Positions 1-8,405 of a stretch of DNA of 64,000 nt are shown here, in pieces. Each line of letters opens with the position of its first letter. The stretch's first letter is position 1. Where the stretch lies: contig NZ_FMYH01000001.1 in the NCBI RefSeq assembly GCF_900096585.1, positions 806,001 to 870,000 of the forward strand. The letters run 5' to 3'. Source of the DNA: Sanguibacter gelidistatuariae. Its GTDB lineage: Bacteria; Actinomycetota; Actinomycetes; Actinomycetales; Cellulomonadaceae. The position numbers were made by a program, and so were the translations under genes. Below the pieces are notes generated by a model, which ran no database searches, was not told the DNA's origin, and saw nothing but the letters and a program-made list of their open reading frames with translations.

Positions 1-290
1 AAGGCCACGTTGCGGGCCACGCTCAGGTGCTTGAACGCCGCGTAGTGCTGGAACACGAAGCCGACGTTGCGCTTGCGGGCGGGCAGCCGGGTCGCATCGC
101 GCCCCTCGATGTCGATCCGGCCGGTGTCGGCCTGCTCAAGACCGGCGATGATCCGCAGGAGCGTGGACTTGCCGCCGCCGCTGGGCCCGAGCAGTGCGGT
201 GAGCTGGCCGGTGGGGATGGAGACGGAGACGTCGTCGAGGGCGACGAAGTCACCGAACAACTTCGAGACGCGGGAAACTTCGATGCTCAT
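1..290 (-). CDS. cysA: Sulfate/thiosulfate ABC transporter ATP-binding protein, N-terminal part (runs off left edge)
   Basis: About 96 N-terminal residues of an ABC ATPase are visible. The Walker A motif GPSGGGKST is at residues 35-43, and a Q-loop region ([13 protein letters not shown]) comes near the truncated end. The start ATG overlaps the cysW stop as ATGA, so the two are translationally coupled. The [14 protein letters not shown] stretch is typical of CysA, and the neighbouring CysT, CysW and Sbp fix the substrate class as sulfate/thiosulfate. It would energise sulfate import for cysteine synthesis at the cytoplasmic membrane. The remaining domain (signature, Walker B, any TOBE-like tail) lies outside the window. 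Confidence 0.95.
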   Translation of the reverse strand, partial: MSIEVSRVSKLFGDFVALDDVSVSIPTGQLTALLGPSGGGKSTLLRIIAGLEQADTGRIDIEGRDATRLPARKRNVGFVFQHYAAFKHLSVARNVA

Positions 291-1108
291 GACAGGCCTT
301 TCGACTGAGCCTTGGACGAGGAGTGGTCGGGTCGCAGGAAGGACACCACGACGATGCAGGCCACGGAGACGAGCGCGAGCAGGAACGCGGTCGCGTACGC
401 GGTGGGCTGCTGGAAGTCCTGGTACTTCTGCTCCACGAGCAGCGTCGCGGTCTGGGTCTTGCCCTCGAAGTTCCCCGAGACGATCTTGACCGCCCCGAAC
501 TCACCGAGGGACCGGGCCAGGGTCAGCACGACGCCGTAGACGACGGCCCACTTGATGGCCGGCAGGGTGATCCGTCGGAAGGTCTGCACGGGGGAGGCAC
601 CCAGGCTCATGGCGGCCTGCTCCTCGTCCGTGCCCAGCTCGGTGAGCACGGGCACCACCTCGCGGATGACGAGCGGCAGCGCGACGAAGGCGGTCGCCAG
701 CACGATGCCGGGGGTGGCGAAGATGATCTGGATGCCGTTGGCCTCAAGCCCTGGACCGAACCAGTCTCCGCGCCCGCCGTAGACGAGCACGAGCGCCAGC
801 CCGACGACGATCGGGGAGACCGAGAGCGGCAGGTCGAGCAGGGAGCTCAGCAGGCGCTTGCCGCGGAACTCGTACCGCACGAGCAGCAGCGAGATACCGA
901 CACCGAAGATCGTGTTGAGGATGACCGCCTGGACCGCGACGATCACCGTGAGCTTGAGGGCGAAGACGACCGACGGGTCCGAGAGCGCGGTCGCGAGAGC
1001 GTCGAAGCCGTTCGCGAAGGTTGCCTTGGCCACGAGGCTGACAGGCCACGCGACGAGCAGGCCCAGGTAGACGATGACGATCGCGCGGAACGCATACGTC
1101 TTAGCCAC
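287..1108 (-). CDS. cysW: Sulfate ABC transporter permease CysW
   Basis: 273 residues with about six hydrophobic segments, the first at residues 8-28. A binding-protein-dependent permease loop is present around residues 170-190 ([19 protein letters not shown]). This EAA-type motif contacts CysA. The GTG start lies 8 nt inside the end of cysT, and the stop overlaps the cysA start, so it is an internal gene of the sbp-cysT-cysW-cysA operon. With CysT it forms the membrane channel for sulfate or thiosulfate. The length is normal for the family. Confidence 0.95.
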   Translation of the reverse strand: MAKTYAFRAIVIVYLGLLVAWPVSLVAKATFANGFDALATALSDPSVVFALKLTVIVAVQAVILNTIFGVGISLLLVRYEFRGKRLLSSLLDLPLSVSPIVVGLALVLVYGGRGDWFGPGLEANGIQIIFATPGIVLATAFVALPLVIREVVPVLTELGTDEEQAAMSLGASPVQTFRRITLPAIKWAVVYGVVLTLARSLGEFGAVKIVSGNFEGKTQTATLLVEQKYQDFQQPTAYATAFLLALVSVACIVVVSFLRPDHSSSKAQSKGLS

Positions 1109-1985
1109 GACGCACCACCCGTCGCTGCAGCACGTCGAGGGCGACGATGACCAGCAGGGAGACGACGAGCAGGACCGAGGCGACGGCCGCGGCCGCAGCC
1201 TGGTCCCCGTTCTCCAAGTAGCTGAGGATGCGCACGGAGGTGACCTCGGTGCGCATCGGCAGGTTCCCCGACAGCAGTACGAGTGAGCCGTACTCGCTGA
1301 TCCCGCGGGCGAAGGACAGGGCCGCCCCGGCCGCGATCGCCGGGGTCAGGGCGGGCAGGATGATCCGCCGGAAGGTCGTGAACGGGCTTGCGCCCAGGGA
1401 CGCCGCGGCCTCCTCGACGGACTTGTCCAGCTCGGCCAGGACCGGCTGGACGGTGCGCACCACGAAGGGCAGGGTGACGAAGAGGAACGCGAGGAACACC
1501 GCCGCCCGGGTATTGGCGACGTTGACCCCGAGGGGGCTGTTCGGCCCGTAGAGAGTGAGCAGAACAAGCCCCGCGACGATGGTCGGCAGGGCGAAGGGGA
1601 TGTCGATGAGCACCTCGAGGGCGCGCTTGCCGGGGAACCGGTCCCGCACGAGCACCCACGCGATGAGCGTGCCCATGACGATGTTGACGGCCGTCACGCC
1701 CAAGGCCTGGGTGATGGTCAGGCGGAGCGCGGCCGCCGTCTGGGCGTTGGTGATTGTGGACCAGAAGACGGGCCAGCCACCGGTCGACGTCTCCACGAGC
1801 ACCGCGATGAGCGGCAGCAGCGCGAGCGCCGAGAACCAGATGAGAGCGACGCCGAGACCCACCCCGGCGGTCGGGGTGAGCCGTGTGGAGCCGGGTGCCG
1901 CGCGGCGCCCGGCTCGACGTCGGGCAGGGAGGCCGGTGGCCGCCGCCTCAGGGGCGGCGGCCACCGGAGGAGCCGTCGTCGTCAC
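1101..1985 (-). CDS. cysT: Sulfate ABC transporter permease CysT
   Basis: 294 residues. A basic, alanine-rich cytoplasmic N-terminus of about 45 residues is followed by about six membrane segments. An EAA loop (EEAAASLGASPFTTFRRI) lies near residues 190-210. The GTG start overlaps the sbp stop codon (GTGA), giving coupling to the binding-protein gene. The partner permease CysW follows with an 8-nt overlap. Family knowledge: CysT/CysW heterodimers form the translocation path for sulfate delivered by Sbp. The N-terminal tail is somewhat long, but no better internal start is visible. Confidence 0.94.
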   Translation of the reverse strand: MTTTAPPVAAAPEAAATGLPARRRAGRRAAPGSTRLTPTAGVGLGVALIWFSALALLPLIAVLVETSTGGWPVFWSTITNAQTAAALRLTITQALGVTAVNIVMGTLIAWVLVRDRFPGKRALEVLIDIPFALPTIVAGLVLLTLYGPNSPLGVNVANTRAAVFLAFLFVTLPFVVRTVQPVLAELDKSVEEAAASLGASPFTTFRRIILPALTPAIAAGAALSFARGISEYGSLVLLSGNLPMRTEVTSVRILSYLENGDQAAAAAVASVLLVVSLLVIVALDVLQRRVVRRG

Positions 1986-3016
1986 GACTTCCCTGTCTCC
2001 TGCTGGATGCGCGTCACGAGGCCGTCGTCACCGAAGAACTTCTTGTTGGTGGCGGACCAGCCACCGAAGTCATCGGCGATGGTCTGCAGCTTCGCGGGAG
2101 CCGGGAACGGGTTCTTGGGGTCGTTCGCGCCCTTGACCTCGACCTTGACGGAATCGTCGAGGGGGCGGAAGCCGACCTCGGCGAAGGCCGTCTGGCCCGC
2201 GGTGCTGAGCACGAAGTCCAGGTAGCTCTGTGCCTTCGGGTCGGCCTTGATGGTCACCGCGGCCGGGTTCTCGATGAGCAGCGTGGACTCAGGAATGACG
2301 TAGTCGAAGTCCTCGCCGTTCTGACGCGCCAGGATCGCCTCGTTCTCGTAGGAGATGAGGACGTCACCGGTCCCGCTCGTGAACGCGGTGGTCGCGTCGC
2401 GTCCGCTGCCCGGCAGCGCGGCGACGTTGGTGAAGAACTTGGTCAGGTACGCCTCGGCGTCGGCGTCGCTGCCCCCGGCGGCCAGGACCGAGCCGTAGGC
2501 CGCGAGGATGTTCCACCGTGCTGAGCCGGAGGAGCCGGGGTTGGGCGAGACGATCCCGATCCCGGGGGCGACGATGTCCGCCCAGGTCTGGATGTTCTTC
2601 GGGTTGCCCTTGCGGACCACGAGAACAACGACGGAGTCGCTGACGATGCCCTTGTTGGGACCGGCGTTCCAGTCGTCGGCGACGAGGCCCTCGTCGACCA
2701 GCCGGGTCACGTCGCCCTCGAGAGAGAAGTGCACGTAGTCGGCCTTCAGGCCGGCGACGACCGCGCGGCTCTGGTCGCCCGAGGCGCCGTAGGAGGTGGT
2801 CCAGGTGGCACCGGCCCCGTCGGGGGTCGCGCCCCAGAGCTTCTGGGCCGCGTCGTTGGCGGCCTTGGGGACGGCGAACCCGACGAGCGAGAGCTCGGTG
2901 GCGGGGCCAGACGTGCTGGCGTCACCTCCCGAAGACGCGGCAGGTCCGCAGGCGGCGAGACCCAGGGCTGCGATGACTGCAACGGCCAGGGTGACACTGC
3001 GGCGTGATCTGCTCAT
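1982..3016 (-). CDS. sbp: Sulfate-binding lipoprotein (ABC transporter solute-binding protein)
   Basis: 344 residues from the ATG at 3016. This start was preferred over one 32 codons upstream because it follows a GAGAAG ribosome-binding site and begins a clean lipoprotein signal: MSRSRR, a hydrophobic core, then the lipobox LAAC near residue 24. The mature part is a Sbp/CysP-type periplasmic-fold protein (KAANDAAQKLWG, SYGASGDQSRAV, SYENEAI motifs). It should be tethered to the outer face of the membrane and feed sulfate or thiosulfate to CysT/CysW. It is first in the operon, and its stop overlaps cysT. Choice between sulfate and thiosulfate cannot be made from sequence alone. Confidence 0.93.
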   Translation of the reverse strand: MSRSRRSVTLAVAVIAALGLAACGPAASSGGDASTSGPATELSLVGFAVPKAANDAAQKLWGATPDGAGATWTTSYGASGDQSRAVVAGLKADYVHFSLEGDVTRLVDEGLVADDWNAGPNKGIVSDSVVVLVVRKGNPKNIQTWADIVAPGIGIVSPNPGSSGSARWNILAAYGSVLAAGGSDADAEAYLTKFFTNVAALPGSGRDATTAFTSGTGDVLISYENEAILARQNGEDFDYVIPESTLLIENPAAVTIKADPKAQSYLDFVLSTAGQTAFAEVGFRPLDDSVKVEVKGANDPKNPFPAPAKLQTIADDFGGWSATNKKFFGDDGLVTRIQQETGKS

Positions 3017-3110
3017 GGTCTTCTCGTGCTTCTCTCGTTCGGGGTGATTCGGGTCACGGCTCCTGCCGTGAACCGCGACGCTACCCGATCGTCCCACCAG
3101 TCGGTCAAAC

Positions 3111-3138
3111 ACTATCCAAAGCGTGGACCTTTGTTAAC
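3111..3138 (-). promoter_or_regulatory. Candidate promoter of the sulfate operon
   Basis: On the minus strand a GATAGT box (3111-3116) lies 16 nt downstream of GTTAAC (3133-3138), about 95 bases ahead of the sbp start. The match is moderate and no regulator site was recognised. It is the best promoter-like pair in the 265-base gap between sbp and purF. Confidence 0.3.
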
Positions 3139-3269
3139 GGAGGTGACGCAGGTCCTTCCCGGCCCCCGGCGCGGCGGTCGGAATGACTGTCTGGGTGCTG
3201 GTCACGGGAGTGCCCGCGCAGGCGGTGTCCATGGAGCGTTCAGATTCTGGCGCGCGTACCCGACTGTGG

Positions 3270-3282
3270 GATACTTGAGAGG
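3270..3282 (+). promoter_or_regulatory. Leaderless-type -10 element of purF
   Basis: GATACT (3270-3275) is followed by six bases and then the purF GTG at 3282. A transcript starting about seven bases after the -10 would begin on the start codon. This explains why no correctly spaced Shine-Dalgarno sequence precedes purF. The -35 region is weak (TTCTGG at 3245-3250). Confidence 0.5.
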
Positions 3283-4829
3283 TGGCCCCCCGTGGAGATG
3301 GACTTCTTAACCACGACCTCATGCCCGGCGAAAAAGGACCTCAGGACGCGTGTGGCGTCTTCGGTGTCTGGGCGCCCGGCGAAGAGGTCGCAAAACTCGC
3401 CTACTTCGGTCTGTACTCACTACAGCACCGCGGTCAGGAATCGGCAGGTATCGCCACCAGCAATGGTGAGCAGATCCTTGTCTACAAGGACATGGGACTC
3501 GTCTCCCAGGTGTTCGACGAGACCGCGCTCAACGCCCTCACCGGGCACATCGCGATCGGCCACTGTCGGTACTCGACGACCGGCGGTGTGACCTGGGAGA
3601 ACGCCCAGCCCACTCTCGGTGCGACAGCGTCGGGCACGGTCGCTCTCGGGCACAACGGCAACCTCGTCAACACCGCCGAGCTCGTCGACCTGGTGGCCGA
3701 GCGCTACGGCGCGCAACGGCGCGGCGAGCTCGCCCGGGGCAACACGACTGACACCGCCCTGGTGACCGCTCTCCTGGCCGGCGACGAGAACCACAGCCTC
3801 GAGCAGACCGCTCTGGAGGTGCTGCCGCGCCTGCGCGGGGCCTTCTCGCTCGTCTTCATGGATGAGAAGACCCTCTACGCGGCGCGCGACCCGCAGGGTG
3901 TCCGCCCGCTCGTGCTCGGCCGCCTCGAGCGCGGCTGGGTCGTCGCGAGCGAGACCCCGGCCCTGGACATCGTGGGCGCCAGCTTCGTCCGCGAGATCGA
4001 GCCCGGCGAGCTCATCGCGATCGATGCCGACGGCCTGCGCTCCATGAAGTTCGCCAAGCCCGATCGCGCCGGCTGCGTCTTCGAGTACGTGTACCTGGCC
4101 CGCCCGGACACGTCCATCAACGGTCGCTCGGTGCACTCCGCGCGGCTGGAGATGGGCCGCGAGCTGGCCCGCCAGCACCCCGTCGAGGCGGACCTCGTCA
4201 TCCCGGTCCCTGAGTCCGGCACGCCAGCTGCGGTCGGGTACGCCCAGGAGTCGGGCATCCCCTTCGGTCAGGGCCTCATGAAGAACGCCTACGTCGGGCG
4301 TACCTTCATCCAGCCGTCGGACACCCTGCGCCAGCTCGGCATCCGGCTCAAGCTCAACCCTCTCCGCGAGGTCATCAAGGGCAAGCGCCTCGTGGTCGTG
4401 GACGACTCGATCGTGCGCGGCAACACCCAGCGCGCGCTCATACGGATGCTCCGCGAGGCCGGCGCCGCCGAGATCCACGTGCGAATCAGCTCCCCGCCCG
4501 TGAAGTGGCCGTGCTTCTATGGCATCGACTTCGCGAGCCGCGCCGAGCTCATCGCCAACGGCCTCGAGCCGGACGAGGTGGGCAAGTCCCTCGGCGCCGA
4601 CACCCTCGGGTACATCTCCGAGGAGGGCATGATCGCCGCGACCGAGCAGCCCGCGTCGCAGCTGTGCAGCGCGTGCTTCACCGGCAAGTACCCGATCGAG
4701 CTGCCCGACGCCGCGCACCTGGGGAAGAACCTCCTCGAGCAGGCCGAGCTCCCGCTGGGCGCGCCGCAGGACGGACTGCGGAGCCTGTCCGTCGCCACGG
4801 GCGGCGCCACGGCGCTGCAGCAGCCCTGA
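3282..4829 (+). CDS. purF: Amidophosphoribosyltransferase
   Basis: 515 residues catalysing the first step of purine synthesis: PRPP plus glutamine gives 5-phosphoribosylamine. The N-terminal Ntn glutaminase domain should begin at Cys24 (DACGVFGVW) after removal of a propeptide of about 23 residues, with YSLQHRGQESAG following. The PRTase domain carries the PRPP loop VVVDDSIVRGNT near residue 370. Cysteines in GCVFEYVY, KWPCFYGIDF and LCSACFTGKYP match the 4Fe-4S ligands of the Bacillus-type enzyme. The GTG start is supported by family N-termini of the MxRGDG(R/L)LxHDL type and by a leaderless -10. purM follows after 79 bases in the same direction. Confidence 0.97.
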   Translation: MAPRGDGLLNHDLMPGEKGPQDACGVFGVWAPGEEVAKLAYFGLYSLQHRGQESAGIATSNGEQILVYKDMGLVSQVFDETALNALTGHIAIGHCRYSTTGGVTWENAQPTLGATASGTVALGHNGNLVNTAELVDLVAERYGAQRRGELARGNTTDTALVTALLAGDENHSLEQTALEVLPRLRGAFSLVFMDEKTLYAARDPQGVRPLVLGRLERGWVVASETPALDIVGASFVREIEPGELIAIDADGLRSMKFAKPDRAGCVFEYVYLARPDTSINGRSVHSARLEMGRELARQHPVEADLVIPVPESGTPAAVGYAQESGIPFGQGLMKNAYVGRTFIQPSDTLRQLGIRLKLNPLREVIKGKRLVVVDDSIVRGNTQRALIRMLREAGAAEIHVRISSPPVKWPCFYGIDFASRAELIANGLEPDEVGKSLGADTLGYISEEGMIAATEQPASQLCSACFTGKYPIELPDAAHLGKNLLEQAELPLGAPQDGLRSLSVATGGATALQQP

Positions 4830-4908
4830 GAACCGCACGATCGCCCGACCATCCACAGAACGTCTGCGCTGGTGAAAGCACGAGCGCCACACCAATGGGA
4901 GTCATCTC

Positions 4909-6012
4909 GTGACTGAAGGCCTCACCTACGCAGCCGCCGGAGTAGACACCGCTGCGGGCGACCGCGCCGTCGAGCTCATGAAGTCCGCGGTGGCGCGCAC
5001 CCACGGGCCGAACGTGGTCGGCGGGTTCGGCGGGTTCGCCGGTCTCTTCGACGTCAGCATGCTCAAGAGCTACGAGCGTCCGCTGCTCGCCTCCTCGACC
5101 GACGGCGTCGGCACCAAGGTCGCGATCGCCCAGGCGCTCGACATCCACGACACGATCGGCTTCGACCTCGTCGGCATGGTCGTCGACGACATCGTCGTGT
5201 GCGGCGCCGAGCCGCTCGTCATGACCGACTACATCGCGACCGGCAAGGTCGTCCCCGAGCGCATCGCGGACATCGTCCGTGGCATCGCCGCAGCCTGCGA
5301 GGTCGCTGGGACCGCGCTGGTCGGCGGAGAGACCGCCGAGCACCCCGGCCTGCTCAAGGTGGACGAGTACGACGTCGCCGGTGCGGCCGTCGGCGTCGTG
5401 GAGGCATCGGCGCTGCTCGGCCCGGAGAAGGTGCGCGACGGCGACGTCGTCATCGCGATGGCCTCCTCGGGACTGCACTCCAACGGCTACTCCCTCGTGC
5501 GCGCGGTCATCAGCCACGCCGGGTGGACCCTGGACCGTGAGGTCGAGGAGTTCTCCCGGACCCTCGGCGAGGAGCTGCTCGAGCCCACCCGCGTCTACGC
5601 GAGCGACTGCCTCGCGCTCGCCCGCGACGAGGCGAGCCAGGTGCACGCCTTCTCGCATGTGACCGGCGGCGGCCTCGCGGCCAACCTGGCCCGGGTACTC
5701 CCGACCGGCCTGAGCGCCTCGGTCGACCGCGGCAGCTGGGCCGTCCCGGCCGTCTTCGACGTGATGCGCGGCCTTGGTCAGGTGCCGTGGGGCGACCTGG
5801 AGAACACGCTCAACCTGGGCGTGGGCATGGTTGCCGTGGTCGGGGCAGAGGGCGCCGACGCCGCGCTGGCCAAGCTCGCCGCGCTCGGCCTGCCGGCCTG
5901 GGTGCTGGGAACCGTCTCGGCCGACGACGGCGCGAACGGCGCGGACATCACCCGCGGTTCCAAGGGTGTCGACGGTGGAGCCGTCCGCCTGACGGGGGCC
6001 TACCGGGTCTGA
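4909..6012 (+). CDS. purM: Phosphoribosylformylglycinamidine cyclo-ligase (AIR synthetase)
   Basis: 367 residues with a GTG start. It converts FGAM to AIR with ATP in purine synthesis. The N-terminal part carries the typical TYAAAGVDTAAGDRAVELMK and LLASSTDGVGTK motifs, then DDIVVCGAEPLVMTDYIA and LVGGETAEHPG. The C-terminal half has the SSGLHSNGYSLVR and TGGGLAANLARVLP signatures. Length is normal. It lies 79 bases after purF, so the two are probably co-transcribed, and a strong terminator follows. Confidence 0.97.
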   Translation: MTEGLTYAAAGVDTAAGDRAVELMKSAVARTHGPNVVGGFGGFAGLFDVSMLKSYERPLLASSTDGVGTKVAIAQALDIHDTIGFDLVGMVVDDIVVCGAEPLVMTDYIATGKVVPERIADIVRGIAAACEVAGTALVGGETAEHPGLLKVDEYDVAGAAVGVVEASALLGPEKVRDGDVVIAMASSGLHSNGYSLVRAVISHAGWTLDREVEEFSRTLGEELLEPTRVYASDCLALARDEASQVHAFSHVTGGGLAANLARVLPTGLSASVDRGSWAVPAVFDVMRGLGQVPWGDLENTLNLGVGMVAVVGAEGADAALAKLAALGLPAWVLGTVSADDGANGADITRGSKGVDGGAVRLTGAYRV

Positions 6013-6036
6013 CCCGGCAGGCCCCAACCAAACACC

Positions 6037-6078
6037 AAGAGCGCGTCCGATGAGCCGAACTCATCGGACGCGCTCTTT
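6037..6078. terminator. Strong (bidirectional) terminator after purM
   Basis: A perfect 18-bp inverted repeat (6037-6054 and 6060-6077) has a five-base loop and a short T run. On the other strand the stem is followed by TTGGTGTTT. It could therefore also stop transcription arriving from the DUF3073 gene on the minus strand. Confidence 0.85.
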
Positions 6079-6164
6079 GGCGACTGGGTCTGAGGCGCAC
6101 TGCGAACCGGTTGGGGGCGCGTCAGTGCTCACTCATGCGTGACACAGTTGGGGTGAGGACTAGC

Positions 6165-6371
6165 TCAACGGTCGTCGGACCAACCCGGATACGGGTCACG
6201 GTCCTCTGGCTCGTCGGATCTGCTCGCGCTGTGGCGAGAGTCCGTAGCTACATCGGTTCGGCTGTGACCGGTCAACTCTTGTTCGAGCGCCTTGTAGTTC
6301 GTATCGGGACTGTAGTACTTCAGATCCCGAGCGACCTTGGTCTGCTTTGCCTTCTGACGGCCGCGGCCCAT
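6165..6371 (-). CDS. DUF3073 family protein
   Basis: 68 residues starting MGRGRQKAKQTKVARDLKYY, the conserved N-terminus of the actinobacterial DUF3073 family. The tail is acidic/serine-rich and ends in PGWSDDR. The ATG at 6371 was chosen over one 16 codons upstream because family members begin exactly at MGRGRQKAK. The protein is small, basic at its N-terminus and soluble; no function is established. It is divergent from bldC, with both promoters in the 327-base gap between them. Confidence 0.88.
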   Translation of the reverse strand: MGRGRQKAKQTKVARDLKYYSPDTNYKALEQELTGHSRTDVATDSRHSASRSDEPEDRDPYPGWSDDR

Positions 6372-6698
6372 GGCTCCGACCCCCTTAACGTAGAAGCGGG
6401 GCGGCAGCGTCTTCTGCACGTGCGGCCCCGGGGTAAGTTTTTTCTCTGTTCGGAGCCAACGTTACATGATCCGGGAGCCTCGGGACTACCCGGACCGGCG
6501 AACTCCCCCCGCGGGGTCGAGGTCTCAGGCGTCTCCCCAAGACCTTCACCGTAACTTTTCTGCCTTCCCCTATTTTTCACCCGCAAAACAACAAGTACGA
6601 ATCGCCCGTACTGGGATAATGAATGAAAGCGCAACGATTGATCGCACAGTTCCCTCACCCCCCGGGACCGGTCGTTGCCTACAGAGAGGTGCAACATC
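6372..6698. other. Divergent intergenic region between the DUF3073 gene and bldC
   Basis: 327 bases without a convincing gene. It is richer in A/T than its surroundings, especially 6555-6645, and should hold the promoters of both flanking genes. The only clear elements seen are the -10 and inverted repeat described for bldC. Confidence 0.6.
6594..6620 (+). promoter_or_regulatory. Candidate bldC promoter with an inverted repeat
   Basis: GATAAT (6615-6620) is a good -10. Immediately upstream is the inverted repeat AGTACG-N7-CGTACT (6594-6612), covering the -35/spacer region. A repressor bound there would block the promoter. No good -35 is visible. The spacing of about 79 bases from the -10 to the bldC ATG implies a leader of about 70 bases. 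Confidence 0.4.
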
Positions 6699-6908
6699 AT
6701 GGCTGTTAACCGTGGAGAACCAGAAGTCCTGCTGACCCCTGCAGAGGTCGCCAGCTTGTTCCGAGTCGACCCCAAGACCGTGACCCGTTGGGCCAAGGCC
6801 GGCAAGCTGTCGTCGATCCGCACGCTCGGTGGACACCGCCGCTACCGCGAGGCAGAGGTGAAGGGTCTGCTCGCAGACTCTGGCGTCAACATCGGTGAAG
6901 AGAGCTGA
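6699..6908 (+). CDS. bldC: BldC-type MerR-family DNA-binding regulator
   Basis: 69 residues. It is a stand-alone winged helix-turn-helix of the MerR family with no effector domain (LLTPAEVASLFRVDPKTVTRWAKAGKLSSIRTLGGHRRYRE). The sequence is close to BldC, which in Streptomyces binds cooperatively to direct repeats and controls developmental timing. The ATG at 6699 follows AGAGAGGT at good spacing; the start eight codons upstream has no such site. In a non-sporulating relative its targets are unknown. A strong terminator follows directly. Confidence 0.92.
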   Translation: MAVNRGEPEVLLTPAEVASLFRVDPKTVTRWAKAGKLSSIRTLGGHRRYREAEVKGLLADSGVNIGEES

Positions 6909-6932
6909 GCAGTCACCCGCTCTCTTGACACG

Positions 6933-6964
6933 CGAAGGGCCCTCCCGTTCGGGAGGGCCCTTCG
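6933..6964. terminator. Terminator after bldC
   Basis: A 14-bp perfect stem (6933-6946 and 6951-6964) encloses a four-base GTTC loop. It lies 24 bases beyond the bldC stop and 29 bases before the end of the convergent membrane-protein operon, so it may serve both directions. Confidence 0.8.
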
Positions 6965-6993
6965 TCGCGTGCGGACCAGCTCGACGTCGAGGG

Positions 6994-7275
6994 CTATCGG
7001 CGCCGCAGGATGATCACGACGGTCAGAGCGATCGCGCCGGCGGCCACCCCGAGCAGGATCTTGGCGTTGCGCGCGCGGCGCGGCGCGTCGTCGGGCAGGC
7101 CGCCGCCGGTCATGAAGGTGCCGGCATCCGTCGCCGCGAGCTTGGTGGCCGACGCCGCCTCGGCGGCGACGTGCTTCGGGTGCAGCCGGGTGGTCAGCTC
7201 GTCGACCGTCGCGGCGAGGTCCGCGCGGGCGCGCAGCACCTCGGCGCTGAGCTCTGCAGGTGTCGGCTGCCTCAT
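6994..7275 (-). CDS. DUF3618 domain-containing membrane protein
   Basis: 93 residues. The N-terminal PTPAELSAEVLRARADLAAT segment is the DUF3618 signature. A C-terminal membrane helix (ILLGVAAGAIALTVVIIL, about residues 72-89) ends in three arginines, so the bulk is probably cytoplasmic with a basic tail. The ATG start overlaps the stop of the upstream holin-III-like gene (ATGA), indicating coupled expression. Function is unknown. This pair is common together in actinobacterial genomes, outside prophages. Confidence 0.85.
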   Translation of the reverse strand: MRQPTPAELSAEVLRARADLAATVDELTTRLHPKHVAAEAASATKLAATDAGTFMTGGGLPDDAPRRARNAKILLGVAAGAIALTVVIILRRR

Positions 7276-7694
7276 GACTTGATGCCTTCCTTGATGGCGG
7301 CGACGTCGTCGCGCAGGCTCTTGACCGTGATCTCGGGGGCCGGTGAACCGGTCTTCTGGAGGAGCTTGACGCCGATCAGCGCGGCGGTCCCGGCGATCGC
7401 GACCAGGACGACGCCGACGATCAGCGCGGCCAGCCACAGCGGCACGGCGTTCGCCAGGCCTGCCATCGCTGCGTGCAGGAGGAATCCGAGGCCGTACAGG
7501 GAGAGCAGCCCGGCCACGCAGAAGAGCGCGATCCCGATGCCGGCCTTCTTGGCCTTCACAGCCATCTCGGCCTTGGCCGAGGCGATCTCGGCCCGGACCA
7601 GACGGCTGACCTGCTCGCTCAGGTTCCCGACCAAGGTGCCGATCGACGGTGTGCTCTCGGGGCTGCCGGGCAGCCCGTCATCCTTCTCGCTCAT
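7272..7694 (-). CDS. Holin superfamily III-like (DUF1469) membrane protein
   Basis: 140 residues from the ATG at 7694 (another ATG in frame at 7700; a GGAAGG site fits either). The N-terminus contains the amphipathic LSEQVSRLVRAEIASAKAEM segment typical of this family. Two membrane hairpin helices follow (residues about 55-80 and 85-110), then a polar tail. Despite the holin name, no phage genes are nearby. It is coupled to a DUF3618 gene, so a housekeeping envelope role is more likely than lysis. Confidence 0.82.
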   Translation of the reverse strand: MSEKDDGLPGSPESTPSIGTLVGNLSEQVSRLVRAEIASAKAEMAVKAKKAGIGIALFCVAGLLSLYGLGFLLHAAMAGLANAVPLWLAALIVGVVLVAIAGTAALIGVKLLQKTGSPAPEITVKSLRDDVAAIKEGIKS

Positions 7695-7891
7695 CCCCAT
7701 CACGCCTTCCAGTGGTTGCAGCCGATCCGGGTGGAGGGGGCGAAAGACTGGTCGATGTCCCGCTGAACCGTCGCCCACCTGCGGATCCTATGAAGAATCG
7801 TACGGCTCTGCGATGCCCGGCGCGCTCATGTGGGGCGGCGGGTCCCGAGGCGGGGCTGGCGCCAGCCGGGTGGAACCTGGGTGGAGACAGC

Positions 7892-7922
7892 AAAAACCCC
7901 CTCCCAGCGGACTGGAAGGGGG
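7892..7922 (-). terminator. Terminator of the tRNA operon
   Basis: Read on the minus strand, an 11-bp stem with a four-base loop is followed by five T residues (complement of 7892-7896). It starts seven bases past the 3' end of tRNA-Phe and so ends the Glu-Asp-Phe transcript. Confidence 0.85.
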
Positions 7923-7928
7923 TGATCG

Positions 7929-8001
7929 TGGCTCCGACCGGCGTCGATCCGGTGACCTCTCGATTTTCAGTCGAACGCTCTACCAACTGAGCTACAGAGC
8001 C
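7929..8001 (-). tRNA. tRNA-Phe (GAA)
   Basis: A 73-nt cloverleaf. The acceptor GGCTCTG pairs with CGGAGCC (one G-T pair), and the anticodon loop CTGAAAA gives GAA. The discriminator is A and CCA is not encoded. It is the last of three tRNA genes on the minus strand. Confidence 0.97.
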
Positions 8002-8053
8002 TTGACGCGGATGCCCGGCTATCTGTGCGATAACCGGGCTACCGAGATCAAAG

Positions 8054-8127
8054 CGACCCCGACGGGACTTGAACCCGCGACCTCCGCCGTGACAGGGCGG
8101 CGCGCTAACCAACTGCGCTACGGGGCC
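8054..8127 (-). tRNA. tRNA-Asp (GTC)
   Basis: A 74-nt cloverleaf with acceptor GGCCCCG, anticodon loop CTGTCAC and T-arm GGGTTCAAGTCCC. The discriminator is G, as in most bacterial tRNA-Asp. CCA is not encoded. Confidence 0.97.
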
Positions 8128-8231
8128 TTGGATCAAACAGCGACACAAGGTCCTTCTCTTCAGTTCGTTTCCGAACCGTTGAGAATCTTACAGTACTTCT
8201 TGGTGCTCGTTTCACGCTGTCCCGAGCTCCG

Positions 8232-8304
8232 TACCCCCAACGGGATTCGAACCCGTGCTACCGCCGTGAAAGGGCGGCGTCCTAGGCCGCTAAACGATGG
8301 GGGC
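8232..8304 (-). tRNA. tRNA-Glu (TTC)
   Basis: A 73-nt cloverleaf with acceptor GCCCCCA, anticodon loop CTTTCAC and T-arm GGGTTCGAATCCC. The discriminator is A. It is the first gene of the minus-strand Glu-Asp-Phe tRNA cluster. Confidence 0.97.
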
Positions 8305-8405
8305 CTAGTCGCTGACGCGCCGAGGATCCGACCGCCGTAGACCTCGCAAAGCATATGGCCTCCGAGGCGTTCTGTGCAAAACCTCTGGTGGGGGAGGATG
8401 GATCC

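Noticed and set aside
7272-7694. Holin-III-like gene as evidence for a prophage
   Set aside because: No other phage genes nearby, and the pairing with DUF3618 is a normal actinobacterial chromosomal arrangement.
7929-8304. Phe-Asp-Glu tRNA cluster as an integration hotspot
   Set aside because: No duplicated tRNA ends and only ordinary genes on both sides.
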